A stretch of DNA of 64,000 nt. Origin: Hominiventricola aquisgranensis (GTDB taxonomy: Bacteria > Bacillota > Clostridia > Lachnospirales > Lachnospiraceae). The translations under genes and the position numbers were made by a program. The notes beneath the pieces were generated by a model. It was not told where the DNA came from and did no database searches. It saw nothing but the letters and a program-made list of their open reading frames with translations. The DNA is taken from assembly GCF_040096225.1 (NCBI RefSeq), contig NZ_JBBMFC010000012.1, positions 1-64,000 on the forward strand. Direction: 5' to 3'. Shown here piece by piece: positions 28,463-37,371 of the stretch (position 1 is the stretch's first letter; each line of letters opens with the position of its first letter).

Positions 28463-29133
28463 TTATTATGATCCACAGCAGTGCGACAGTTGTCCGGCAC
28501 GAGAATCTTTGCAACACCGCCAAAGTACTCGTACATGTGGACGTGCGCTGCGATCCAGGATGCCTGTTTCTGATCCATAAAGGCTTCTACGTATGGATAC
28601 TGACTGTAGGTCATAACACCCACGAAAATCTGGGCAACCAGAATTTCGCCGGTATCTGGGTCGATGATGTGCGCCGGATCGCCTGCCCAGTCGACCTCGA
28701 CCTGCTCCGCAGGCTTACAGTTGATATGCATAGTAGCGCGGCGCTTCTGCTCATCCTGCTGGATGTAGTAGCAGAACTGAGAGTACATAAGTGGTTCTTC
28801 TTTGGAGAGACGGCATTCCTCAAGATACTCCGTCCACAGGAGCTTCTTATTCACTCCGTTTCGAAGAAGCTCTTTGCGGATATGCTCGTAATCGGGCATC
28901 CACTTTGAAGTGGCTGGTTTTGCTTTTACTTCAGGAAAAAGCAACTTGCCTAAGACTGGATCACTAAGTTTAGGATCCAGAGGCCAGACAAGATTCTGCT
29001 CTCTGGCTGCCTTCAGCACCTTGTTGACAGTTGTCTTGGATGCATTGCAGCTAAGGGCAATGTTGGTTTGGCTGAGATTCAATCCGGCAAGCCGGATGAT
29101 CTCACGATACTTGGCAATCTGATGACAGTTCAT
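28463..29133 (-). pseudogene. istA: IS21-family istA transposase, N-terminal fragment
   Basis: Starts MNCHQIAKYREIIRLAGLNL, with the helix-turn-helix SQTNIALSCNASKTTVNKVL, and carries the first two catalytic Asp positions (VEVDWAGDP and LVPDNCRTAV). Homology to the istA at 17480-18751 stops near codon 223 (DHNN), after which unrelated coding sequence follows in frame. The third catalytic residue and istB are absent, so it is dead. Differences such as LEECRLSK versus MEDCHANG show that it came from a different IS21 copy. Confidence 0.85.
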
Positions 29134-29352
29134 GCGAGCAGGTCAGGGACAGCTCGTGAGGTCAGTAACATGTATGTAAACATTACATCTCTGTACCAGC
29201 AAAAATAGAAATGGAAATAAAATTCTTTAATGTTATTTTTCTCTTGCTTTATATATAACAGTCGCAAAATAGCATGTCAAGAGCCATCAGAGATTTCTTT
29301 TCTCTTGATTTAGCTTATAACCGATTGAACATAAAAAAACTCCTACACTCTT
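29134..29352. other. Intergenic region with a probable IS21 left end
   Basis: Between the istA fragment and the BCCT gene. On the minus strand GGTACAGAGATGTAATG and ACATACATGTTA resemble TATACAGAG and ACAAACATGGTTA on the reverse strand downstream of istB at about 19510-19550, so they are probably the element's terminal binding sites. The rest is AT-rich with no gene seen. Confidence 0.4.
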
Positions 29353-30888
29353 TCACTTTATTTTCAAGTGTTCTATCTCTATATACTTTTTAGCATCCTT
29401 CATAAAACTAGCAACAATCATCACAATAACAACACCGATAGGAAATGCAGCAACAATACTTACAGACTGAAGATTATTCATAGAACTTTCTGCAAACAAC
29501 AATGCCATCGGAAGTAAAATAAGCAAAATACACCACATAAGCTGAATTGTTTTATTCGGCTGTTCACCATCTTCCAGATTATGATAACTATAGCAGGAAG
29601 CAGTCAGTGCAATAGAATCAAACGATGTTGCATAGAAAGCAATCATCGTCAGCAACACAACCACCATAATGACCGGTGCGCACGGCATAGTTTTTATAAT
29701 ACTTACTATCATTCCATAAAGGTCCCCATCAGACAGATACTGTGCAATAAAATCTGCTTTTCCTGTAACCTGCATTCCCATAGAATAGTTACCAAGCACA
29801 ATAAAGCTTGTCAGTGTTGAGCCAACGCCAAAGACATAACCGCCAAGAATCGTCTGACGTACTGTTCTACCACGGGATATATTTCCGATAAAAAACGGAG
29901 CTGCTACACACCACACCATCCAATATGCCCAGTAATAAATCGTCCAATTCTGCGGAAAATTTGATTTGCGAAGCGGATCAGTGAAAGTTGACAAGTCAAT
30001 AAAGTTTTGAATCATCTTACCCAAAGAAGCAAATCCCGTCTCAACAATATAACGTGTTTCTCCACCAAACAAAAGAACAAAAGCAATCAGACCAAAGAAC
30101 ATATAAATACAAATGTTGGCTAACTTGCTAATTCCTTTAAATCCATGTAGTAATGAATATGTATAAACAACACAAGTAATCAGAAGAATAATAATGTTGA
30201 TTATAGTACGGCTAATTGCAACATGGAGCAATTCACCAATAATCGTCGCCATCAGCGGTGTTGCAACACTAAATGTAGTTGCAGTACCAGCAAGAAGTGC
30301 AAATACAGCCAAAAGATCAATAACTCGGCCAGCCAATCCATCTGTATGCTTTCCTAAAATCGGGCGACAAGCTTCAGAATACTTCTGTCGATTTCTTTTT
30401 CTCACATGAAGCATAAAACCAAATGCAACAGCCAACACAAGATAGAACCCCCATGGAATAAAGCTCCAATGGAATAGAGGATATACACCTGCCCAGTCTT
30501 GAATATTACCCATTTCTGCAGTGTGTGGATCCGTTGCATACAGTACCCATTCAGCAAAAGAGTAAAACAAAATATCTGCTGCAAGACCACAGGTGAACAT
30601 CATAGAACCCCATACAAAAAAAGAATACTTAGGTTTCTCATTCGATTCACCGAGAACAATGTTTCCATACTTCGATCCAGCAATATAAAGTGAAACAATA
30701 AAGATTCCAAGACCAATAATCAGATAGTATGTTCCGAAAGTGTCACCAAAGAAAAAACGAATCTGGCTCAATACTGCATTTGACTGTTCCGGCACAAAGA
30801 AAAAAAGTACGCAGAGTGCTATTACAATCGCCAATGGAACCAGCGTTATCATCCAGTCTATTTTACCATGTTCTTTTTTCGCATTCAT
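29353..30888 (-). CDS. BCCT-family choline/betaine transporter
   Basis: A 511-residue protein with twelve hydrophobic segments. The family signature appears as NWTIYYWAYWMVW, followed by ISRGRTVRQTILGGYVFGVG. BCCT carriers import choline, betaine or carnitine by ion coupling. Its position one base after licC points to choline import for phosphocholine synthesis, the role filled by the DMT-type LicB in Haemophilus and pneumococcus. I chose ATG at 30888 (GGAGG nine bases upstream); the frame from 30933 would overlap licC. It is the last gene of the lic set before the IS21 remnant. Confidence 0.92.
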   Translation of the reverse strand: MNAKKEHGKIDWMITLVPLAIVIALCVLFFFVPEQSNAVLSQIRFFFGDTFGTYYLIIGLGIFIVSLYIAGSKYGNIVLGESNEKPKYSFFVWGSMMFTCGLAADILFYSFAEWVLYATDPHTAEMGNIQDWAGVYPLFHWSFIPWGFYLVLAVAFGFMLHVRKRNRQKYSEACRPILGKHTDGLAGRVIDLLAVFALLAGTATTFSVATPLMATIIGELLHVAISRTIINIIILLITCVVYTYSLLHGFKGISKLANICIYMFFGLIAFVLLFGGETRYIVETGFASLGKMIQNFIDLSTFTDPLRKSNFPQNWTIYYWAYWMVWCVAAPFFIGNISRGRTVRQTILGGYVFGVGSTLTSFIVLGNYSMGMQVTGKADFIAQYLSDGDLYGMIVSIIKTMPCAPVIMVVVLLTMIAFYATSFDSIALTASCYSYHNLEDGEQPNKTIQLMWCILLILLPMALLFAESSMNNLQSVSIVAAFPIGVVIVMIVASFMKDAKKYIEIEHLKIK

Positions 30889-30889
30889 T

Positions 30890-31609
30890 TTAATTTTCCT
30901 CCGCATATTTTTCATAGCTTGCATCCAAAGCAATCAGTTCTGATAAATTATCCACTTCAATAATATCCGATGCATTCATTGGACGAATTCCCAACTTAAA
31001 ATCATTAGGATAGCAAAACATTGCAACATCATCCCAGTATATCTGCCGGTTTTGTTTTTCTTCAAATTCTACTTCTAAAAAGTGTTTCAGCTTCCGGCCA
31101 TCTTCTGCAGTCCACCTGGAAATACTATACAATTGCCAGCCGCCTTTTCCTCCAGTCCTACTACAAGCGGTTACGATTCCATCTTCTACAGTCTGAAGCC
31201 ATTCATCCGTTTCGCCATCTGTCCAAACGCTGTTATATCCTGAGCGTTCAAATTCTGGCGACAGAATATCCGAATTATAAATAATCTGATCCCCATCCAA
31301 TATTATTGTATCTTCCAGGTAGGCACGAGCTACATAGAGAGAGGATATATTGTTGCAAGTACCATAAAATGGATTTTCAATCAGTGTTACCCCACTATAC
31401 TCTTCTGTCAGTATTTTAAATTGTTCTTTGAGATAACCTATGACAATATATATATCTGTGATTCCATTCGCATGAAGCCCCCGAATAACCGTATCTATCA
31501 TCCGCACTCCATTGACTTTGATCAATGGCTTGGGCGTCTCCAGCGTAACCGGTTGCATCCTTTTTCCCAATCCAGCAGCCATTATGATAGCTTTTGTAAC
31601 CTTATGCAT
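30890..31609 (-). CDS. licC: LicC-like CTP:phosphocholine cytidylyltransferase
   Basis: A 239-residue nucleotidyltransferase. IIMAAGLGKRMQPVTLETPK is the nucleotide-binding signature with the catalytic Arg/Lys set, and ILDGDQII supplies the metal-binding aspartates. LicC makes CDP-choline from phosphocholine and CTP in the cytoplasm. The gene is in the order choline kinase fusion, licC, transporter, with the ATG directly after the stop of the kinase fusion, so translation is coupled. The late WDDVAMFCYPNDFKLGIRPM region matches the LicC C-terminal lid. Confidence 0.9.
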   Translation of the reverse strand: MHKVTKAIIMAAGLGKRMQPVTLETPKPLIKVNGVRMIDTVIRGLHANGITDIYIVIGYLKEQFKILTEEYSGVTLIENPFYGTCNNISSLYVARAYLEDTIILDGDQIIYNSDILSPEFERSGYNSVWTDGETDEWLQTVEDGIVTACSRTGGKGGWQLYSISRWTAEDGRKLKHFLEVEFEEKQNRQIYWDDVAMFCYPNDFKLGIRPMNASDIIEVDNLSELIALDASYEKYAEEN

Positions 31610-33361
31610 TTAAATGTTTCCTCCTAACTCATCTATCACAATTTTATAATATTCCTTGGCATACCGATACTGTCTCAGTGAATATTCTCCAAACTCCACC
31701 CCTAGATTTCTCTTATATTCACACCAATTACTCCAGAGTAACCCACATGACGCTATATAACAATAAATCTTAATTCTTGTCTCCTGAGGACATTTACCTT
31801 CAAAATAAATATCAATCAACCTGTCTACCTGTTCTCTATCGTATAATGAATAAATGCAGAACATTGCAATATCCACATGCGGATCCTGCATGCCAGCATA
31901 CTCCCAATCAATTAATCTGATTGTTCCATCTGCCGTAAATAAAAAATTATCCGGAACCGCATCTATATGTGTGAGACAACATTCTTTCTTTTGTGTATCA
32001 ATATAGCGTTTCAAAATGAATACTTTTTCTCTTGTCGTGTCATAATCTCTGAAAATAGAAGGTTTCCCATCCCAAAGGCTCTCATAAAACTCCAGTTGTT
32101 TAAAAATATCAAATACATGCGTCACCTTCAAGTTCTGACTATGGAATTCTCTTAATTTTCCCATACATGCCCGGACATCCGCTTCCTGTGTAGAGTCACA
32201 CACTCGGGCTCCTTCTAAAAATCTGGTGATTTTATAGCCATTTTGAGGATTCATGTAAACAATATCATCGCAAATACCTTTGCCCTGTAATACGGTGTAT
32301 ACCTCTGCTTCCTCGTTCCTGTTAATCAATTGCGCCGTCCCCTCCCCGGGAATTCGCATAATATATTTTCTATCCCTGCATCGAAATAAAAAGGATCTAT
32401 TTGTCATTCCTTTTTTCAGCACGGTAATATCTGTGACTTCCGACGGCGAAACCTGTAAAGCAGTTGTAATCGCATTCATCGCATCTGTTTTCAAAGTATT
32501 CGAATTTTCATCCAATTCTCTCAATTGCTCATAGGTATTGATTTCCACATAATCCGAATCTCCTACAACCCTGGCCGAAACGATCATCCTGTCTTTATCA
32601 TACAACGCCTCTTCCCAAAAAGTTTCCTGATATCCTGCTAACTTATCAAGTCTTTCTACCTGCTCCTTTACCCTTTGTGCTTGCTCGCAGCTAAGATAGG
32701 CAATACCTATCATCCTATTTCCCATTTCTTCCTTCTCGGTATATACTAGTTGTTGTTTTCTATTTACTCTCACATCACTATGTCTATCCGGTGTGTCGGT
32801 TACCATATACCACGAATAGAGTTCGTATTTGTTAAATGGGTTCCTATTGCACCAGATATCACAGGGCATAATATATGTATTTCCTAAGTATGCTGTCGCC
32901 AGAAAAAGTGAATGTAAATTGTTTTTCGTTGCATACTCCTCATTCACGATGAGCTTTACCCCATATTCATCTATTAAATACTCAAATTCCTCTTTCAAAA
33001 AACCGACAACTATATAAATCTCCGTAATTCCCACTTCATGCAATTGCTTGAGCAACCGTTCAATGAGTATCTCTCCATTCACTTCTATCAAAGCTTTCGG
33101 TGTTTGGGTATTAAGCGGAACCATGCGCATTCCAATTCCGGCTGCCAAAATAATAGCACTTTGAGGGGCCGCTTTTTTTATTTTTTCCCTTGCTTTCTCC
33201 GTTAATTTACAGTCTTCCTGAATATATCCCTGGTCTATTAGCTTATGCAAAGACTTATTCACTACCCCCAGTGAATAGCCTGTTGTCTCCGCAAGTATTC
33301 TCTGATTTACGATAGAGTCCTGCATTATTGCATTTAAAATATCTGCTTCTTGTTTGTTCAT
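31610..33361 (-). CDS. licA: Winged helix - cytidylyltransferase - choline kinase fusion
   Basis: A 583-residue protein with three parts. Residues 1-60 form a winged helix (NQRILAETTGYSLGVVNKSL). Residues 66-285 are a LicC-like nucleotidyltransferase (IILAAGIGMRMVPLNTQTPK, then IMPCDIW). Residues about 300-583 are a LicA/ChoK-type kinase with LTHIDAVPDNFLF (catalytic Asp467, Asn472) and LIDWEYAG (metal Asp485). It would phosphorylate choline; the cytidylyl domain may duplicate LicC. The winged helix suggests autoregulation. I chose ATG at 33361, which has AGGAG just upstream; its leader carries a palindrome and a strong promoter. Confidence 0.9.
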   Translation of the reverse strand: MNKQEADILNAIMQDSIVNQRILAETTGYSLGVVNKSLHKLIDQGYIQEDCKLTEKAREKIKKAAPQSAIILAAGIGMRMVPLNTQTPKALIEVNGEILIERLLKQLHEVGITEIYIVVGFLKEEFEYLIDEYGVKLIVNEEYATKNNLHSLFLATAYLGNTYIMPCDIWCNRNPFNKYELYSWYMVTDTPDRHSDVRVNRKQQLVYTEKEEMGNRMIGIAYLSCEQAQRVKEQVERLDKLAGYQETFWEEALYDKDRMIVSARVVGDSDYVEINTYEQLRELDENSNTLKTDAMNAITTALQVSPSEVTDITVLKKGMTNRSFLFRCRDRKYIMRIPGEGTAQLINRNEEAEVYTVLQGKGICDDIVYMNPQNGYKITRFLEGARVCDSTQEADVRACMGKLREFHSQNLKVTHVFDIFKQLEFYESLWDGKPSIFRDYDTTREKVFILKRYIDTQKKECCLTHIDAVPDNFLFTADGTIRLIDWEYAGMQDPHVDIAMFCIYSLYDREQVDRLIDIYFEGKCPQETRIKIYCYIASCGLLWSNWCEYKRNLGVEFGEYSLRQYRYAKEYYKIVIDELGGNI

Positions 33362-33369
33362 ATCTCTCC

Positions 33370-33403
33370 TTTTCGTGAAAATCGCATTTTCCATTTTCGT
33401 GAA
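33370..33403. repeat. Direct repeat in the lic leader
   Basis: TTTTCGTGAA occurs at 33370-33379 and 33394-33403, a spacing of 24 bases. The first copy overlaps the ribosome site of the kinase fusion gene. It could be a regulator site or RNA element; function unknown. Confidence 0.45.
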
Positions 33404-33410
33404 CACGTAG

Positions 33411-33448
33411 TTTTCAAAAAACTCAGTACTTAACTGAGTTTTTGAAAA
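33411..33448 (-). promoter_or_regulatory. Long palindrome in the lic leader (attenuator, terminator or operator)
   Basis: TTTTCAAAAAACTCAGT at 33411-33427 pairs with ACTGAGTTTTTGAAAA at 33433-33448 around a five-base loop (one extra A in the left arm). On the minus strand it gives a stem with a flanking A tract and T tract, as in an intrinsic terminator. It lies 15-50 bases downstream of the promoter at 33463-33491, so it can end licD transcripts, attenuate lic transcripts, or bind the encoded winged helix. Confidence 0.6.
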
Positions 33449-33462
33449 TTCATTATATAAGA

Positions 33463-33491
33463 AGTATAAAAAGAGAGCTCATTCTTGTCAA
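33463..33491 (-). promoter_or_regulatory. Strong sigma-A promoter for the licA-licC-transporter genes
   Basis: On the minus strand a perfect -35 TTGACA (33486-33491) and -10 TATACT (33463-33468) are separated by 17 bases. The start would be near 33456, about 95 bases before the kinase fusion ATG, leaving the palindrome inside the transcribed leader. Confidence 0.78.
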
Positions 33492-33518
33492 GTATTTCCA
33501 ATAATACATCTTCTCTAC

Positions 33519-34355
33519 CTACATGGTGTATTTTCCCAATTCCAATTTCATAATCTGATGTGTTTGTCGATCCTTTTCTGGTGGCAATTTTCTATAATCA
33601 CCATATGCTTTTGTCAGAAAAGCATCATATTCCTTGGGAATGCTAAAACTAACCCCTTCAAAATCTACCATAATCATCTCATCAAACCATATTGCCGGGA
33701 AATACCAGTAGTTGTAGCAAGATCCGGCATGAACGCAAATATTTTTCGTCCCCTCATGTTTATTATATAATTTATCTATCCTATTTCTCAAAGTTTTCAC
33801 GGAATAGCATTTCGCCAATATTTGAATGGGTAAGAATTTTAAATATTTTAGCCTTGTCTCCCCTCTCCAAACCTTGTATCCACCTTTAATCAAAAGCATT
33901 TGCGTCAGGAGCTGCATTCTAAACGCTTCGCCTTTTCTAACCAGCTCATTATCAGAAATATAATAGTACGGAAAAATATCTACAAAGATTTCATTATGTT
34001 TCGCAGCGGCATTTGCTTTGTTCTCTATATATTCTGTTCCCAAAAGTCTGATCTTTGTAAAAACCAATGGATTATCACGATTCGTATTATAGTTATCTAC
34101 AAAATACTTTTCACCTAGTTCTGCAGGAGCTACCTCCAAAAATTTGTTATATTCTTCTTTGGGCATTCCAATATCTATATCATCGTCCCAAGGAATAAAT
34201 CCTTTATGCCGTACTGCACCAAGCATTGATCCTGCATCCAGAAAATACTTAATCTGATATTTCTCACATATTCTTTTGATATCTTCCGCAATCATTAATT
34301 GCACTTTTTTTAACTGCTCATGTTCATCAGTTATTTTCCCTTGATTTTCGTTCAT
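33519..34355 (-). CDS. licD: LicD-family phosphocholine transferase
   Basis: A 278-residue protein with the LicD core FLDAGSMLGAVRHKGFIPWD followed by DDIDIGMP, giving the metal-binding DDDID cluster, and FVDIFPY further on. LicD enzymes transfer phosphocholine from CDP-choline to a sugar of a teichoic acid or capsule. It is directly upstream of the lic genes that make CDP-choline, though separated by a promoter, so this is the likely user of that donor. Its first 29 bases overlap the 3' end of the GT4 gene, indicating shared transcription with the capsule operon. Confidence 0.92.
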   Translation of the reverse strand: MNENQGKITDEHEQLKKVQLMIAEDIKRICEKYQIKYFLDAGSMLGAVRHKGFIPWDDDIDIGMPKEEYNKFLEVAPAELGEKYFVDNYNTNRDNPLVFTKIRLLGTEYIENKANAAAKHNEIFVDIFPYYYISDNELVRKGEAFRMQLLTQMLLIKGGYKVWRGETRLKYLKFLPIQILAKCYSVKTLRNRIDKLYNKHEGTKNICVHAGSCYNYWYFPAIWFDEMIMVDFEGVSFSIPKEYDAFLTKAYGDYRKLPPEKDRQTHQIMKLELGKYTM

Positions 34356-35451
34356 ATAATCTGGTTGCTTCCTCCTCTATCATTTTGCAACTATGACATA
34401 TTGAAAAACGGCTTGCTTTTTTCTTTGCGTTCTCAGATATTTCATCTATCTTTCCATTTTCGTAAAGTCGAATCACTTTCTCTATCAAATCACTGATTTC
34501 TCCCGAAGTACTTTCTTGGGTCAAGAATCCATCTATCCCATTATCTATTATTTCCGGAATCCCACCCACAGCATTTGCTATACATGGAATCCCGTATGCC
34601 ATGGCTTCTACCAGCGATATGCCAAACACTTCCTGACACACAGACGGATATACAAATATATCGGTTTGTTCCAAATAATGTGATACATCACTTTGTTGTC
34701 CATAAAATGTCACCTTATCACTGAGATTCTTTTTTTCAACTTGCGCTTCAAGTGGGTCCCTACTATCTCCGTCTCCAACAATCGAAAGTTTTGTGTGATA
34801 TTTATTCGCAATACTTTCAAATGCATCAATTAATAGCTCTACTCCTTTTTCCGGTACCAGTCTTCCTATATATGTGATACTGTAAATACCATTGGATCTA
34901 ATTTTATTTTCTTTCGCTTTTTCTAATAGTTCCGGAGATATTCCATTATATATTACCCTACATGCAGATTCGTTCAGTCTATATCTGTTTCTGCAACTTT
35001 TTCTTCCGGCTTCAGATACAAACCATACTCCATCAGATACATCAAAGCATTTCTGAAATATTGCATCCGATATTCTTAACTTCATCCCCTTGTACTTTAT
35101 CTGTGACTCATCGTCATAGCATGAATGAACCATAGTAATTCCACATTTATGTGTTACTGTTTTAGTTAAGATATAATATAACTTTAATATCGGATCCCCA
35201 TGATGCACTATAATAGCATCATATTCCCGTGCATATTTTATCAGTGCGCTGAGTTTTCCAATATTAAATCCTTTTCCATACTCAGCGAGGTTAATAACAC
35301 TTCTTCCCTCTTTGAGCATCTCTTCATATATACAACCACCTTTTTTTAAAAAGCAAAACGTATGTGATTCTTTTCCGTAACGACTTATATCATAGCATAA
35401 CCTTTCAATTCCACCGGTTTCGCCACTTGTCAATAAATGTAATATTTTCAT
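34327..35451 (-). CDS. Glycosyltransferase family 4
   Basis: A 374-residue GT-B protein beginning MKILHLLTSGETGGIERLCY. The donor half contains ITYIGRLVPEKGVELLIDAF and the E-x7-E motif in CQEVFGISLVEAMAYG. It most resembles EpsF/WecH-neighbour transferases of Gram-positive capsule loci. The 3' end runs 29 bases into licD. The sequence is AT-rich like the rest of this section. Sugar unknown. Confidence 0.92.
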   Translation of the reverse strand: MKILHLLTSGETGGIERLCYDISRYGKESHTFCFLKKGGCIYEEMLKEGRSVINLAEYGKGFNIGKLSALIKYAREYDAIIVHHGDPILKLYYILTKTVTHKCGITMVHSCYDDESQIKYKGMKLRISDAIFQKCFDVSDGVWFVSEAGRKSCRNRYRLNESACRVIYNGISPELLEKAKENKIRSNGIYSITYIGRLVPEKGVELLIDAFESIANKYHTKLSIVGDGDSRDPLEAQVEKKNLSDKVTFYGQQSDVSHYLEQTDIFVYPSVCQEVFGISLVEAMAYGIPCIANAVGGIPEIIDNGIDGFLTQESTSGEISDLIEKVIRLYENGKIDEISENAKKKASRFSICHSCKMIEEEATRLYERKSRENN

Positions 35452-35515
35452 TTACAGCTTTTCCCTATAATAATTTCCTAAAATTCATAAAGATTGCTTT
35501 AATTTTCTCCGCCAC

Positions 35516-36087
35516 CTAATTATCATCCTTGAATTGCTCTATCATGTTCTTCTCTAATTCCAAAATTTTTTCTCTCTATCTTTCATTTTGTGAAAAGGGA
35601 TTCCCACATTAATACTCCAAGGTTCTGGATTATGATCTATAAACGAAAATGCTCCGAAGGCACTTCCCTCTTCTAATTTTGTTCCCGGCATAATTACACT
35701 AGTAGAGCCAACAATAGCATGTTTTCCTATGTACACAGGTGCACTCGCCACATTTTTATATTTCTCCGACACCATCGGATTAGTCATACTTTCACCGGAG
35801 TAGTCGTCACTTATACTATATACACTTATTCTAGAAGATAAATTTGCAAAACTGCTAATATATATTCCATCCTTCCCACCATAAAGTGCACTGTATGCAG
35901 CAATATGTACATAATTTTCAATTTCGATTTTCCCACTTAATATGCAAAAATCATCTATCCTTACATGATTTCCTATTGTTATCGTATTGGGACTATAGAT
36001 GCTGGCTTTACGACTTATATAAACTTCTTTACCTACTTTTTTTAGTCCGAGTTTCATCAACTCATCAATTGAATAAAAACTAGTCAA
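35516..36087 (-). pseudogene. Left-handed beta-helix O/N-acetyltransferase with a C-terminal frameshift
   Basis: The frame from 36087 gives 177 residues ending at 35554: hexapeptide repeats (YSPNTITIGNHVRIDDFCIL, then VYIGKHAIVGSTSVIMPGT) of a trimeric acetyltransferase. Adding one base to the T6 run at 35566-35571 (A6 on the coding strand) restores ILELEKNMIEQFKDDN and a stop at 35516, so a one-base loss shortened the tail by about 12 residues. The catalytic core is complete and may still work. With the aminotransferase just upstream it forms a VioA/VioB-like pair for making an N-acylated 4-amino-4,6-dideoxy sugar. Confidence 0.75.
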
Positions 36088-36131
36088 TGCTTTATTTCCT
36101 TTTCTGCGTGTAAAGTATATTGTATTTTTCC

Positions 36132-37250
36132 TTATAATGCATTACTACTATTAAGGATAATTTGGCAAATCTTATCTACTTCCTCCAACGTTAGATCTGC
36201 ATATAGCGGTAGCGTGAGGACTCTATGGCTAATATGTCTGGCGACAGGGGTTGCATTTACATCAAATTGTCCATGAAAACATTCAAAGGTATTCGTTAAA
36301 GGATAAAAATATTTTCTTGCCCCTATCCCATATTGTGATAATATCTCTTTTACTTCGTTACGACTTGCCCCAAATTTCTTTTCATCAAATATTACCGGAA
36401 AATATGCATAATTGCTTTCAACTCCTTCTTGTATCTGATTCAATTGAATACCAACCACATCACTTAGATGATTTCTATATCTTTCGGCAATTATCTTCCT
36501 TTTTGCTATCTCCTCGTCTATATGTCTTAGATTGCACAATCCCATAGCCGCGCAAAATTCATTCATTTTGGCATTAGCGCCAATTCCATCAACAACCTCT
36601 TCATTTCTAATGCCAAAGTTTTTTAATCTATATAATTTTTCGCCAAACTTTTCATCCGTATAGCATACCCCACCACCTTCTATCGTATTGAAAACCTTAG
36701 TTGCATGAAAGCTAAAACAAGATATATCTCCAAATTTTCCAACTCCTTTTCCATGATACTTTTCACCAAAAGCATGCGCTGCATCATAAATTACTTTAAG
36801 CTCATATTTTTTAGCAATTTTTTCTATTTCTTCAATATTACATATATTGCCATACACATGTACCGGCATAATGGCTACCGTTTTATCTGTTATCAGTTTT
36901 TCTATTTTGTCTGTATCAATCGTAAAATCATCCGGATTGATGTCACAAAATACAGGTGTTAATCCATTTCGCACAATTGCATGTGTAGTAGACGCAAAAG
37001 TAAAAGGAGTCGTAATAACTTCCCCACTAGTTAATCCAAGTGCTTGAAGGGACAATTCCAATGCCATATGTCCATTAGTAAGTAGTTCGATATTATTAAC
37101 TCCTAAATAATTCATCAATTCCTTCTGTAGCCGCTGATGCTTCTCTCCCATATTTGTAAGCCAATGGCTGTCCCAAATATCCCTAATTTCATCTACATAT
37201 TCATCCAAAGCAGGCATAGACGAACGGGTCACTAGAATTTTCTTTTCCAT
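36132..37250 (-). CDS. DegT/DnrJ/EryC1/StrS sugar aminotransferase (VioA-like)
   Basis: A 372-residue PLP enzyme: TNGHMALELSLQALGL (phosphate side), VIYDAAHAFG with Asp156 contacting the pyridine N, and SFHATKVFNTIEGGG with the Schiff-base Lys185. SFHATKVFNT is typical of VioA-type dTDP-4-amino-4,6-dideoxyglucose aminotransferases. No dTDP-glucose pathway genes are present in the window, so its keto-sugar must come from elsewhere. The frameshifted acetyltransferase follows after 44 bases. The assignment to the VioA branch is by motif memory. Confidence 0.88.
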   Translation of the reverse strand: MEKKILVTRSSMPALDEYVDEIRDIWDSHWLTNMGEKHQRLQKELMNYLGVNNIELLTNGHMALELSLQALGLTSGEVITTPFTFASTTHAIVRNGLTPVFCDINPDDFTIDTDKIEKLITDKTVAIMPVHVYGNICNIEEIEKIAKKYELKVIYDAAHAFGEKYHGKGVGKFGDISCFSFHATKVFNTIEGGGVCYTDEKFGEKLYRLKNFGIRNEEVVDGIGANAKMNEFCAAMGLCNLRHIDEEIAKRKIIAERYRNHLSDVVGIQLNQIQEGVESNYAYFPVIFDEKKFGASRNEVKEILSQYGIGARKYFYPLTNTFECFHGQFDVNATPVARHISHRVLTLPLYADLTLEEVDKICQIILNSSNAL

Positions 37251-37371
37251 GTTTTTTCTCTCTACACTTTCTTATTTATTTTATCTCAAATACACTCGTA
37301 CTTATTAGACTCAATTGTTTTCATTTTGTAATTAATTTACAAAATTTCTTCTTTTTCAATCACAAAATTTG

